Part shown: positions 15,138 to 23,608 of the stretch, piece after piece
Layout of the letters: every line of letters begins with the position of its first letter
Position numbering within the stretch: position 1 is the stretch's first letter
DNA from: an uncultured Bacteroides sp.
Lineage (GTDB): Bacteria; Bacteroidota; Bacteroidia; Bacteroidales; Bacteroidaceae
Length of the DNA: 64,000 nucleotides
NCBI GenBank assembly: GCA_900553185.1
Contig: USCT01000006.1
Coordinates: forward strand, 67,024 to 131,023
Reading direction: 5' to 3'
The notes under the pieces: generated by a model
Databases searched by the model: none
What the model was told of the DNA's origin: nothing
The model's input: only the letters and a program-made list of their open reading frames with translations
Program-made: the position numbers and the translations under genes

Positions 15138-17909
15138 ATGCAGAAATTATTTCTACTAGATGCGTATGCATTGATTTATCGTGCCTATTACGCCCTCATT
15201 AAGAATCCACGTATTAATTCAAAAGGCTTTAATACATCGGCTATTCTAGGTTTTGTCAATACCCTGGAGGATGTATTAAAGAAAGAGAACCCTACGCACA
15301 TCGGAATTGCCTTCGATCCTGCAGGTCCTACTTTTCGGCACGAAGCATACAAATTATACAAAGCACAGCGGGAAGAAACTCCGGAAGCCATTCGTCTGTC
15401 TGTACCCATTATCAAAGATATTATCCGCGCCTACAACATACCCATCCTTGAGGTATCGGGATATGAAGCCGACGATGTCATCGGCACACTGGCCACTCAA
15501 GCCGGAAAGCAACAGATTCCTACCTACATGATGACCCCCGACAAAGACTACGGACAACTGGTTTCCGAATATGTCTTCATGTACCGGCCCAAATACGGAG
15601 ACAAGGAATTCGAAGTAATGGGAATTGAAGAAGTCAAAACCAAATATTCCATCAGCTCTCCCATACAGGTAATCGACATGCTGGGACTGATGGGAGACGC
15701 ATCGGACAACATTCCCGGATGTCCGGGCGTAGGAGAAAAAACGGCGCAGAAACTGATTGCCCAATTCGGAAGCATCGAGAATCTGCTGGAACATACAGAC
15801 CAGCTGAAAGGAGCCATGCGGACCAAAGTAGAAACCAATCGCGAACAAATAACGTTCTCCAAGTTTCTTGCAACCATCAAGACCGATGTTCCGATTGAAC
15901 TCAACATGGACTCACTGAAGAGAGAAGATCCCAACGAAGAAGAACTCCGAAAAATCTTCGAAGAGCTGGAGTTCCGTACACTGCTGGAAAGAATCTTCAA
16001 GAACGAAAAAAAATCAGAACCTTCAACCACGGCTTCCCAAGGCGATCTCTTTGGATTTTTTGCGGACAACTCTACAGAAAGCAGTAAAAATTCAAATCTC
16101 AAGAGGATTGAGGACCTTGAATATAATTATCAATTAATTGATAATGAAGAAAAAATAAACAATTTATTACAAAATATCCTTACAAAGGAAGTTTTTAGTC
16201 TAGACACGGAGACTACAGGAACAGATCCGATCACCGCCGAACTGGTAGGAATGAGCTTCAGTTATGCCGAAAATCAAGCCTTCTACGTACCGGTTCCTAA
16301 AGACCGTGAAGAAGCGCAAAAAATCGTAAACAAGTTCAAACCCGTCTTCGAAAATGAAAAAACAATCAAGGTGGGTCAGAACATCAAGTACGATATGCTG
16401 GTGCTGTCAAATTACGGAGTACAGGTAAAAGGAAAACTGTTCGATACCATGATTGCCCATTACGTACTTCAACCCGAGCTGCGCCACAACATGGATTACC
16501 TGGCCGAGATTTACCTGAAATACCAGACCATCCACATCGACGAACTGATAGGCCCCAAAGGAAAAGGACAGAAGAACATGCGCGACCTCTCTCCTGCCGA
16601 TGTCTACAAGTATGCCTGCGAAGATGCCGATGTCACACTGAAGCTGAAAACCTTCCTGGAGAAAGAAATGCAGGACAACGGAGTAACCGAACTGTTCGAA
16701 CAAATTGAAATGCCACTGGTTCCGGTACTCGCCTACATGGAACGAAACGGTGTACGCATCGATACAGAAGCACTGAAAGAAAGCTCCAAACATTTTACGG
16801 CCCGCATGCAGCAGATTGAGGCAGAAGTACACCAGCTGGCAGGAATGGAATTCAACATCGCTTCTCCCAAGCAGGTAGGCGAAGTGCTGTTTGACCGGTT
16901 GAAAATTGTAGAAAAGGCCAAAAAGACAAAAACCGGACAATACATCACTTCCGAAGAGGTATTGGAAAGTTTACGGGGCAAACACGAGATTGTCGGGAAA
17001 ATCCTGGAACACCGCGGCCTCAAGAAACTGCTGGGCACATACATCGACGCCCTTCCCCAACTGATCAATCCGGCCACCGGCCATATTCACACCTCGTTCA
17101 ACCAGACGGTTACCGCCACCGGCCGACTCAGTTCCAGCAATCCGAACCTGCAAAACATTCCTATCCGAAACGAAGACGGAAAAGAAATCCGCAAAGCCTT
17201 TATCCCGGACGAAGGCTGTGAATTCTTCTCGGCCGATTATTCACAGATCGAATTGCGCATCATGGCCCATTTAAGCGGAGACCCGCACATGATTGAGGCC
17301 TTCCAGAAAGAACAGGACATCCATGCGGCCACAGCTGCCAAAATATATAAGGAGGAATTGTCGGAAGTCACCCGTGAGCAACGGAGCAAAGCCAAAACGG
17401 CCAATTTCGGTATCATCTACGGAATCTCCGTCTTCGGACTGGCCGAACGTCTCAATGTCGACCGGAAAGAAGCCAAGGAACTTATCGACGGATATTTCAA
17501 CAATTATCCAGATGTAAAACGATACATGGACGAGAGTATCCGGGTAGCCCGCGAAAAAGGATACATTGAAACCATCTTCAACCGCAAACGCTACCTGCCG
17601 GACATCAACTCACGGAATGCCGTCGTCAGAGGATATGCCGAACGAAACGCCATCAACGCACCCATTCAGGGAAGTGCTGCCGACATTATCAAAGTAGCCA
17701 TGGTACGCATCTACCAGCGTTTCATGCAGGAAGGCATACGCTCGAAGATGATTCTTCAGGTACACGATGAACTAAACTTCAGCGTACTGCCTGAAGAAAA
17801 GGAAAAAGTACAACAAATCGTTATCAGCGAAATGGAAGGTGCTTACAAAATGAAAGTACCTTTGAAGGCAGACTGTGGTTGGGGCAAGAATTGGCTGGAA
17901 GCACACTAA
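15138..17909 (+). CDS. polA: DNA polymerase I
   Basis: Processes Okazaki fragments and fills repair gaps. The 923-residue protein has all three activities: an N-terminal 5'-3' exonuclease (FLLDAYALIYRAYYAL at the start, YEADDVIGTLA and the GVGEKTAQKLI helix-hairpin-helix), an intact 3'-5' proofreading domain (LDTETTGTDP near residue 355 with DxE), and the polymerase (motif A DYSQIELRIMAHLSGD near 699; motif C QVHDEL near 873). Start at 15138 matches homologues that begin just before LFLLDAYALIYRAYY; a start at 15111 would add nine residues. Confidence 0.96.
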   Translation: MQKLFLLDAYALIYRAYYALIKNPRINSKGFNTSAILGFVNTLEDVLKKENPTHIGIAFDPAGPTFRHEAYKLYKAQREETPEAIRLSVPIIKDIIRAYNIPILEVSGYEADDVIGTLATQAGKQQIPTYMMTPDKDYGQLVSEYVFMYRPKYGDKEFEVMGIEEVKTKYSISSPIQVIDMLGLMGDASDNIPGCPGVGEKTAQKLIAQFGSIENLLEHTDQLKGAMRTKVETNREQITFSKFLATIKTDVPIELNMDSLKREDPNEEELRKIFEELEFRTLLERIFKNEKKSEPSTTASQGDLFGFFADNSTESSKNSNLKRIEDLEYNYQLIDNEEKINNLLQNILTKEVFSLDTETTGTDPITAELVGMSFSYAENQAFYVPVPKDREEAQKIVNKFKPVFENEKTIKVGQNIKYDMLVLSNYGVQVKGKLFDTMIAHYVLQPELRHNMDYLAEIYLKYQTIHIDELIGPKGKGQKNMRDLSPADVYKYACEDADVTLKLKTFLEKEMQDNGVTELFEQIEMPLVPVLAYMERNGVRIDTEALKESSKHFTARMQQIEAEVHQLAGMEFNIASPKQVGEVLFDRLKIVEKAKKTKTGQYITSEEVLESLRGKHEIVGKILEHRGLKKLLGTYIDALPQLINPATGHIHTSFNQTVTATGRLSSSNPNLQNIPIRNEDGKEIRKAFIPDEGCEFFSADYSQIELRIMAHLSGDPHMIEAFQKEQDIHAATAAKIYKEELSEVTREQRSKAKTANFGIIYGISVFGLAERLNVDRKEAKELIDGYFNNYPDVKRYMDESIRVAREKGYIETIFNRKRYLPDINSRNAVVRGYAERNAINAPIQGSAADIIKVAMVRIYQRFMQEGIRSKMILQVHDELNFSVLPEEKEKVQQIVISEMEGAYKMKVPLKADCGWGKNWLEAH

Positions 17910-18005
17910 TCCAGCCCTATTGTTAAAAGTTGTTTATTCTGTGACATTTTGAAACTAATTCACATTTTTTTCACCAAAAGACAACCAACATATAAAACTT
18001 TGACG

Positions 18006-18013
18006 TATCTTTG
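18006..18013 (+). promoter_or_regulatory. -7 promoter element of the DUF3836-like gene
   Basis: TATCTTTG followed by CATC, a perfect -7 element, 50 bp before the ATG at 18063. No -33 TTTG at the usual distance. Confidence 0.6.
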
Positions 18014-18062
18014 CATCGTCAAAAAGAACAAAATGTAATTTAAACCTTAAAATATCACAGAT

Positions 18063-18449
18063 ATGAAAACTTTCAACTTGATTAAAATCACATTGGTAGC
18101 AGTAATCGCATGGATGACTAACGTTACAATTTCTGCAGCAACTTTAGACAACAATCTTATCTACAACGCAGAAGAAGTAAACGGCGTAAAAGTTTCTGAA
18201 ACCGTATACAAGATGGACGGAACTACACTGACCAACTACATGAAATATAACTATAAGTACAACGCTAACCAGCAGATGACTGAAAACATGTCACAGAAAT
18301 GGAACAGCGCCAAAGAACGCTGGGAAAATGACCTGTGCATCCGTTATATTTATGATAGCAAGAGCGTTACAACGGAATATTACAAATGGAACAACAAAAA
18401 GAAAGACTTTGTACTGATTCCGGAAATGACCGTTACCATGGACAAATAA
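18063..18449 (+). CDS. Small secreted protein, DUF3836-like
   Basis: 128-residue protein with a clear signal peptide (MKTFNLIK, hydrophobic core to about residue 22, ISAAT cleavage region). The mature part is rich in Tyr, Asn, Lys and Trp, with repeated patterns such as YNYKYNANQQ, W-N-S-A-K-x-R-W-E and YYKWNNKKK, resembling the DUF3836 family of small Bacteroides proteins and the YD-like strands of other secreted Bacteroidetes proteins. It stands alone with its own promoter and terminator. Function unknown; location is periplasmic or outer surface. Confidence 0.7.
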   Translation: MKTFNLIKITLVAVIAWMTNVTISAATLDNNLIYNAEEVNGVKVSETVYKMDGTTLTNYMKYNYKYNANQQMTENMSQKWNSAKERWENDLCIRYIYDSKSVTTEYYKWNNKKKDFVLIPEMTVTMDK

Positions 18450-18494
18450 GCTACTGAAAATAGATTCATCATTCATATACTCTCTTATTCATCC

Positions 18495-18531
18495 AAGAGG
18501 CACTCCGAAAGGAATGCCTCTTTTTTTATTA
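18495..18531 (+). terminator. Intrinsic terminator of the DUF3836-like gene
   Basis: AAGAGGCACTCC, loop GAAA, GGAATGCCTC followed by a run of T residues; one mismatch in the stem. Confidence 0.85.
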
Positions 18532-18795
18532 CCTCACCTGCCACTGCCTATCAGTGCTTCTTTATCTCTCCTGCAGACAATCATCCGGGATTTTGCTTAC
18601 AATTTATAACCGTCTCCCCTTTTTCCAGACAAATTCCAGCCTCCATCCACCCTCGTTTTCGTCATGACAGACGTATATTCCGACATCGATTTACAACCAC
18701 AAGCAATCAGTCTGCATCGACAAATACCAGCAAACTTCTCAGTCCGGAACAATTACTCCAGAACTACCGGCCGGAAACAGTAATCCTGACAATGT
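18532..18795. other. Intergenic stretch with nothing recognisable
   Basis: About 260 bp between the DUF3836-like terminator and the ychF promoter. No ORF with plausible start and composition, no repeat and no RNA family was recognised. Confidence 0.5.
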
Positions 18796-18826
18796 TTTGA
18801 TTATGTCTGATAAATGAGTAACTTTG
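18796..18826 (+). promoter_or_regulatory. ychF: Promoter of ychF (both boxes present)
   Basis: TTTG (18796-18799), 19 bp spacer, TAACTTTG (18819-18826): a full match to the Bacteroides consensus. Leader to the ATG is about 112 nt. Confidence 0.75.
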
Positions 18827-18942
18827 CCCCGATAAAAGACAGGGCCGGTGCCTCCAAACGATATTCCTGTTGCCGGCCAGTATGAACCTGTCTTCTTTAT
18901 CTACTAGATAAAAGCGATTTTAATAGGAAATAACAATATATT

Positions 18943-20046
18943 ATGGCTTTACAATGTGGTATTGTCGGTTTGCCGAACGTAGGAAAATCGACTCTTTTCA
19001 ATTGCTTATCAAATGCAAAGGCTCAAGCAGCCAACTTCCCCTTCTGTACCATCGAACCCAACGTGGGTGTCATTACCGTGCCCGATGAACGGTTGAATAA
19101 ACTGGCTGCCCTGGTAGACCCGGACCGTATCGTCCCGACAACGGTAGAAATCGTAGACATCGCCGGTCTGGTAAAAGGTGCCAGCAAGGGTGAAGGACTG
19201 GGGAACAAGTTCCTGGCCAATATCCGTGAAACAGATGCCATCCTGCACGTACTGCGCTGTTTCGACGATGAAAACGTAACCCATGTAGACGGAAACGTGG
19301 ATCCCGTACGCGACAAGGAAATCATCGATACGGAACTTCAGCTGAAAGACCTGGAAACTATCGAAAGCCGCATCCAGAAAGTGCAGAAACAGGCTCAGAC
19401 CGGTGGCGACAAGGTAGCCAAACAGACTTATGAAGTATTGGTAAAATACAAGGAAGCCCTGGAACAGGGAAAATCGGCCCGTACCGTACAGTTCGAAAGC
19501 AAAGACGAACAGCGCATCGCACACGATCTGTTCCTGCTGACTTCAAAACCCGTGCTGTATGTCTGCAACGTAGATGAAGCCAGCGCCGTAAACGGTAACA
19601 AATACGTAGAACAGGTTCGTGAAGCCGTAAAAGACGAAGGAGCAGAAATTCTGGTTGTTGCAGCCAAGACCGAAGCCGACATTGCCGAACTGGAAACTTA
19701 CGAAGACCGCCAGATGTTCCTGCAGGAAGTAGGTCTGGAAGAATCGGGCGTAAACCGTCTGATCCGTGCCGCCTACAAGCTGCTGAATCTGGAAACCTAC
19801 TTCACGGCCGGCAAGATGGAAGTCCGTGCCTGGACCTTCCACAAAGGCTGGAAAGCTCCGCAGTGTGCCGGTGTCATCCACACCGATTTCGAAAAAGGAT
19901 TCATCCGTGCCGAAGTCATCAAGTACGACGACTTCATCCACTACGGTTCCGAAGCTGCCGTACGCGAAGCCGGTAAACTGAATGTAGAAGGCAAGGACTA
20001 TATCGTAGAAGACGGAGACATCATGCACTTCCGCTTCAACGTATAA
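18943..20046 (+). CDS. ychF: Ribosome-associated ATPase/GTPase of the Obg-like family
   Basis: YchF/OLA1 is a ribosome-binding P-loop NTPase that prefers ATP and is linked to stress responses and translation. The 367-residue protein shows the G1 loop GLPNVGKSTLFN (residues 8-19), the NFPFCTIEPNVG switch I region, DIAGLVKGASKGEGLGN (G3), and a C-terminal TGS domain (RAWTFHKGWKAPQCAGVIHTDF). Its 303-codon neighbour downstream is separated by an inverted repeat, so ychF is probably monocistronic. Confidence 0.96.
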   Translation: MALQCGIVGLPNVGKSTLFNCLSNAKAQAANFPFCTIEPNVGVITVPDERLNKLAALVDPDRIVPTTVEIVDIAGLVKGASKGEGLGNKFLANIRETDAILHVLRCFDDENVTHVDGNVDPVRDKEIIDTELQLKDLETIESRIQKVQKQAQTGGDKVAKQTYEVLVKYKEALEQGKSARTVQFESKDEQRIAHDLFLLTSKPVLYVCNVDEASAVNGNKYVEQVREAVKDEGAEILVVAAKTEADIAELETYEDRQMFLQEVGLEESGVNRLIRAAYKLLNLETYFTAGKMEVRAWTFHKGWKAPQCAGVIHTDFEKGFIRAEVIKYDDFIHYGSEAAVREAGKLNVEGKDYIVEDGDIMHFRFNV

Positions 20047-20103
20047 GCTCACCCTGATTTTTCCGGAGAACACTTCATCCGTGTCCTTCCGCCATTAATA
20101 ACG

Positions 20104-20168
20104 CACAGAGATACAAACAGATAAGGCCTTTCCTCCCGAAAGACGGTATCTTTTGTTTCTCTGTGTTT
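20104..20168 (+). terminator. Imperfect stem-loop after ychF, possible terminator
   Basis: CACAGAGATACAAA (from 20104) pairs imperfectly with TTTTGTTTCTCTGTG (to 20165); a short TTTAT follows. Confidence 0.45.
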
Positions 20169-20193
20169 ATCGTTAACCCTTAAACACACACGT

Positions 20194-21105
20194 ATGAATT
20201 ATCTCATCATTGGAACAGGAGGTGTAGGAGGCTGTATCGCCGGTTTCCTGTCATTGGCGGGAAGAGATGTTACCTGCATCGCCCGCGGCAAACACCTCGA
20301 AGCCATCCGTCGCAACGGGCTTCACCTGAAATCGGATCTGAAAGGCGAACATTATCTGCCTGTCAAGGCCTATACTACGGAAGACTATATCGGTCAGGCC
20401 GATGTCATCTTTGTCTGTGTGAAAGGCTATTCCATCAGCTCCATACCGGAAGTTATTGTCAAGGCTGCCAAGCCCTCTACCCTGGTCATCCCGATTCTGA
20501 ATGTTTACGGTACCGGTCCGCGTATCGGCAGTCTGGTACCTGAGGTAACCGTACTGGACGGTTGTATCTACATCGTAGGATTCGTTTCCGGTGAAGGCGA
20601 AATCAGCCAGATGGGAAGCATCTTCCGACTGGTGTTCGGTGCCCGTCCCGAACAGGGAGTAGCCCGCGAACGTCTGGAAGCGATAGCCGACGACCTGCGT
20701 GCCTGCGGCATCAAGGTAGACGTATCGGACGACATCAACCGTGATACCTTTATCAAGTGGTCGTTCATCTCGGCCATGGCCTGCACAGGAGCCTACCACG
20801 ACGTTCCGATGGGCGAAGTACAGCACGAAGGCGAGGTGCGTGATACCTTCGTAGGGTTATCGCGCGAAAGTGCCGAGATCGGCCGGAAAATCGGCATTAC
20901 CTACCCCGAAGATCCGATAACCTATAACCTGAAGGTCATCGACAAGCTGGACCCGCACAGCACGGCTTCCATGCAAAAGGATATTGCCCGCGGCCACGAA
21001 TCGGAGATACAAGGACTGCTGTTCGACATGATTGAACTGGGCGAGAAACTGGGAGTGGAACTGCCCACTTATTACAAGGTGGCACAGAAATTCCGGAAGG
21101 CCTGA
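20194..21105 (+). CDS. Ketopantoate reductase family protein (2-dehydropantoate 2-reductase-like)
   Basis: 303-residue NAD(P)-dependent oxidoreductase of the ApbA/PanE family: Rossmann loop IIGTGGVGGCIAGFLSLAGR at residues 5-24 and the C-terminal helical domain typical of the family. The conserved catalytic lysine is present as Lys188 in TFIKWSFISAMA. However, the asparagine that follows the lysine by four residues in E. coli PanE (KxxxN) is replaced by Ile here, so true ketopantoate reduction is not assured. It may be the pantothenate enzyme of this lineage or a paralogue acting on another 2-oxo acid. Confidence 0.8.
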   Translation: MNYLIIGTGGVGGCIAGFLSLAGRDVTCIARGKHLEAIRRNGLHLKSDLKGEHYLPVKAYTTEDYIGQADVIFVCVKGYSISSIPEVIVKAAKPSTLVIPILNVYGTGPRIGSLVPEVTVLDGCIYIVGFVSGEGEISQMGSIFRLVFGARPEQGVARERLEAIADDLRACGIKVDVSDDINRDTFIKWSFISAMACTGAYHDVPMGEVQHEGEVRDTFVGLSRESAEIGRKIGITYPEDPITYNLKVIDKLDPHSTASMQKDIARGHESEIQGLLFDMIELGEKLGVELPTYYKVAQKFRKA

Positions 21106-21210
21106 AAACGAACGGACGTCTTAACCCAAACGAACGTCCGTATGAAAGCAAACAAACGGACGTCTTAACCAAAACATGCTCGCGTTCTCTACTGTTCGCG
21201 AGCATGTTTT
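21106..21210. repeat. Dispersed intergenic repeat, copy B, with terminal terminator hairpin
   Basis: Two direct 21-bp units, 21106-21126 and 21150-21170, differ at one position; each starts AAAC(G/A)AACGGACGTCTT. Between them is an inverted partial unit (CGAACGTCCG). The element ends in a perfect 14-bp hairpin, AAAACATGCTCGCG/CGCGAGCATGTTTT. The order 'core, then ACATGCTCG' is shared with copies at 3998 and 41025. Confidence 0.75.
21171..21210. terminator. Bidirectional terminator between the reductase gene and rdgB
   Basis: Perfect 14-bp stem AAAACATGCTCGCG (21171-21184) / CGCGAGCATGTTTT (21197-21210), 12-nt loop, A/T tails. Lies between convergent genes and forms the end of repeat copy B. 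Confidence 0.85.
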
Positions 21211-21224
21211 ATGAATAAAACTGA

Positions 21225-21803
21225 CTACTTGTTCAAATACGCACAAAGCTGCTGTACGGCACGGGCACGGTGACTGATCTTATTCTTTTCTTCACTCCCC
21301 ATTTCGGCGAATGTTTCGGTATAGCCCTCGGGAACAAAGACCGGATCGTAACCGAAACCGGAACCTCCCCGCTTTTCGCGGATAATCTCTCCTTTCACGA
21401 TACCTTCAAACAAGGTTTCCTTACCCTCCTCTATCAGACAGATGGCGGTACGGAACTGTGCACGTCGGTTCTCCTTCCCTTCCATCTCGCCCAGCAGTTT
21501 CTTCATATTGGCTTCCGAATCGTGTCCTTCACCTCCGGCATAGCGGGCCGAATAGATACCCGGTGCGCCGTTCAGTGCTTCTACCTCCAGACCGGTATCG
21601 TCGGCAAAGCAATCCAAACCGTAGTGCTCATAGATATAGGCAGCCTTCAAGGCGGCATTTCCTTCCAGCGTATCGGCTGTTTCGGGAATATCGGCATGAC
21701 AATCAATATCATTCAGACTCAGGATTTCCACTTTATCGCCCAGAATCGCCCGGATTTCTTCCAGCTTATGGGCATTGTTGGTCGCAAAAACTAGTTTCTT
21801 CAT
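21225..21803 (-). CDS. rdgB: XTP/dITP diphosphatase (non-canonical purine NTP pyrophosphatase)
   Basis: Removes ITP, dITP and XTP from the nucleotide pool. The 192-residue protein has the Ham1/RdgB signatures: KLVFATNNAHKLEEI at the N-terminus, CFADDTGLEVEALNGAPGIYSARYAG in the middle, and SGFGYDPVFVPEGY followed by KNKISHRARA near the C-terminus. The ATG at 21803 is chosen because the motif KKLVFATNN starts there and a perfect -7 element (TATTTTTG, minus strand, 21842-21849) lies 38 bp upstream; a reading frame extension to 21872 would begin before that promoter. Confidence 0.94.
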   Translation of the reverse strand: MKKLVFATNNAHKLEEIRAILGDKVEILSLNDIDCHADIPETADTLEGNAALKAAYIYEHYGLDCFADDTGLEVEALNGAPGIYSARYAGGEGHDSEANMKKLLGEMEGKENRRAQFRTAICLIEEGKETLFEGIVKGEIIREKRGGSGFGYDPVFVPEGYTETFAEMGSEEKNKISHRARAVQQLCAYLNK

Positions 21804-21841
21804 AAATCTGTTCTGTTTGTATTCCGTTAAAATCGAACGCA

Positions 21842-21849
21842 CAAAAATA
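21842..21849 (-). promoter_or_regulatory. rdgB: -7 promoter element of rdgB
   Basis: TATTTTTG on the minus strand; expected leader about 35 nt. Confidence 0.55.
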
Positions 21850-21897
21850 AAGAAATAAATCCTGAAGGTCAAACTTATCCGAACAGATATTATCCGG

Positions 21898-22998
21898 TTA
21901 CGGCCGACAGGCAGCAGCCCCTTTCAGACGTTCCAGATGACAGAACAGCAAATCGCCGTTGGCATCGCGTAAATGCATGCCGTTTCCTTCGCAATAACGG
22001 AAGAAGGTACACGAGGCACAAGCCCCTTTCTTCATCCACGTACGGTCACGGAAAGGCTGGAACCGATGCTCCCACACCTCCATAAAATCATCCCGGTAAA
22101 TATTACCCTGGGAATAATCTGCACGAATGCTCGGACATGCCGAAATGGATCCGTCGACCAGTACCGAAGCTACACTGATTCCCGCATTACAGATATAGAA
22201 ACTATCACGTACTTCGGCCTCATAACTGCCTAAAAAACCCTCACATCCATAGCTGGCCATCACCTTCCCTTCCTGACGGACGTGTCTGATGAATTCCATA
22301 AGTCCCATGAAGTCCTTGTCATCCAACTGGAATTCCGGATAACGGGCCGCCCGGCCTACCGGAAAAATGGTAAACAACCGCCAACGACGGACACCCGCCT
22401 CATAAAGCGCATCTTTCAGTTGTTCCAGATACGGATAATTCCGCCGGTTTACGCAGGTTACGACATCCCAGGTCAGTTCCGATTCACGGGCCATCAGACG
22501 GATAGCATTCATTGCCCGTTCGTAACTTTGGAGATGTCCCCGCAACCAGTTGTGGTCATCGGCAAAACCGTCCAGACTGACGGTCATGGAATGCAATCCG
22601 GCCTCCAGCAGACTTTGCAGACGGGAATCGCTCAGATAAAGGCCATTGGTTACCATCCCCCACGGATAACCGCGCTGATACAGCGTTAGCCCTACCTCTT
22701 CCAAATCTTCGCGTACCAACGGTTCACCTCCCGTAATGACAATACTCACCTCGTGTGGATTTACATGTGGAGTAATACTGTCTATTACACGCAGAAAATC
22801 TGCCGCAAGCATATCAGGAACGGTTGTCGTACTTTTACAATCACTGCCGCAATGCTTGCAACGGACATTACAGCGCTGCGTACACTCCCAGAAAAGCTGC
22901 CTCAACGGATGCAGGGCCTTCTGATTTTCACGCATCTTACGGAACACCTCCAGCGCCAGCCACTTGCGTAAGGAAAGTTGTTCTACCGGTGTTTTCAT
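21898..22998 (-). CDS. Radical SAM/SPASM enzyme of the rSAM-lipoprotein system
   Basis: 366-residue radical SAM protein. The [4Fe-4S] motif CNVRCKHC (CX3CX2C, Cys43, 47, 50) is followed by the GGEPL motif, and the C-terminal 90 residues form a SPASM-type domain with at least six further cysteines (ICNAG, SACPS, CASCTFFRYC, LFCH) for auxiliary clusters. Its start codon overlaps the stop of the lipoprotein gene by 4 bp (ATGA at 22995-22998), so the pair is translationally coupled. The arrangement matches what I recall as the TIGR04133/TIGR04134 'rSAM/lipoprotein system' of Bacteroidetes. SPASM enzymes often modify peptides, so the partner could be the substrate; this is inference. Confidence 0.85.
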   Translation of the reverse strand: MKTPVEQLSLRKWLALEVFRKMRENQKALHPLRQLFWECTQRCNVRCKHCGSDCKSTTTVPDMLAADFLRVIDSITPHVNPHEVSIVITGGEPLVREDLEEVGLTLYQRGYPWGMVTNGLYLSDSRLQSLLEAGLHSMTVSLDGFADDHNWLRGHLQSYERAMNAIRLMARESELTWDVVTCVNRRNYPYLEQLKDALYEAGVRRWRLFTIFPVGRAARYPEFQLDDKDFMGLMEFIRHVRQEGKVMASYGCEGFLGSYEAEVRDSFYICNAGISVASVLVDGSISACPSIRADYSQGNIYRDDFMEVWEHRFQPFRDRTWMKKGACASCTFFRYCEGNGMHLRDANGDLLFCHLERLKGAAACRP

Positions 22999-23444
22999 GG
23001 CTCTTTCTTATCCAGTTCAAAATCGACAATCTGGGTGTCACTCCCCTGATACCAACCGTCACCGCCTTCAGGATTCATGCTCACTTGCGTGGAATCAGCC
23101 TTGTAAGTATCCGACGGGTCTTCGCATACCACACGCAAACGATTCGATCCACCCTCCTCTTTCTGATAAAGATAATTGCCGTCCTTGTCCGTATAAACCG
23201 TATCATTGTCATACGGAGAGGCTATTCCGGTTTCATAATCCAAAGGCTTTACGATGACTCGGGCACCTTCTATCACAGCCTGACTTTCCTTGTCTGTCAC
23301 CTTTCCTTTTATTTCATACCTGGCATAAGGTGTACCGTATTCATCAGGCGTCTCCCCCAATACACTACAAGAATATCCCAACAAAGCCAATACAGAAGAC
23401 AGGAGACCGTTGAAAACTTTCAACCACTTTGAACTTCTTTTCAT
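22995..23444 (-). CDS. Lipoprotein partner of the radical SAM enzyme
   Basis: 149-residue predicted lipoprotein: basic N-terminus MKRSSK, hydrophobic stretch, then GYSC with the lipidated cysteine at residue 26. The mature protein has YEIKGKVTDKESQAVIEGARVIVKP, a carboxypeptidase-regulatory (Ig-like) beta-sandwich start, and a single other cysteine near residue 104 (RVVCEDP). The C-terminus is acidic and Gly-rich (NPEGGDGWYQGSDTQ). It overlaps the radical SAM gene by 4 bp. Function unknown; the constant pairing with a radical SAM enzyme suggests it is modified by or assists that enzyme. Confidence 0.85.
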   Translation of the reverse strand: MKRSSKWLKVFNGLLSSVLALLGYSCSVLGETPDEYGTPYARYEIKGKVTDKESQAVIEGARVIVKPLDYETGIASPYDNDTVYTDKDGNYLYQKEEGGSNRLRVVCEDPSDTYKADSTQVSMNPEGGDGWYQGSDTQIVDFELDKKEP

Positions 23445-23538
23445 AACATTATTATTTTAAAGGTTTCTATTTTAGAAATACTCTCCCGACCGATTTACTG
23501 CACAGTAAAGAATATTTTTTCATACGATACAAGAGAAA

Positions 23539-23575
23539 AGGGGTTGCAGAGAACCATACATCCTCTACAACCCCT
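23539..23575 (-). terminator. Stem-loop downstream of the YitT gene
   Basis: AGGGGTTGCAGAG (23539-23551) pairs with CTCTACAACCCCT (23563-23575) with one mismatch. It lies 34 bp after the YitT stop, with a weak T-rich tail on the minus strand. Confidence 0.6.
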
Positions 23576-23608
23576 ATATATCCTTGTCAACTCGTTACCT
23601 CGTCAACT

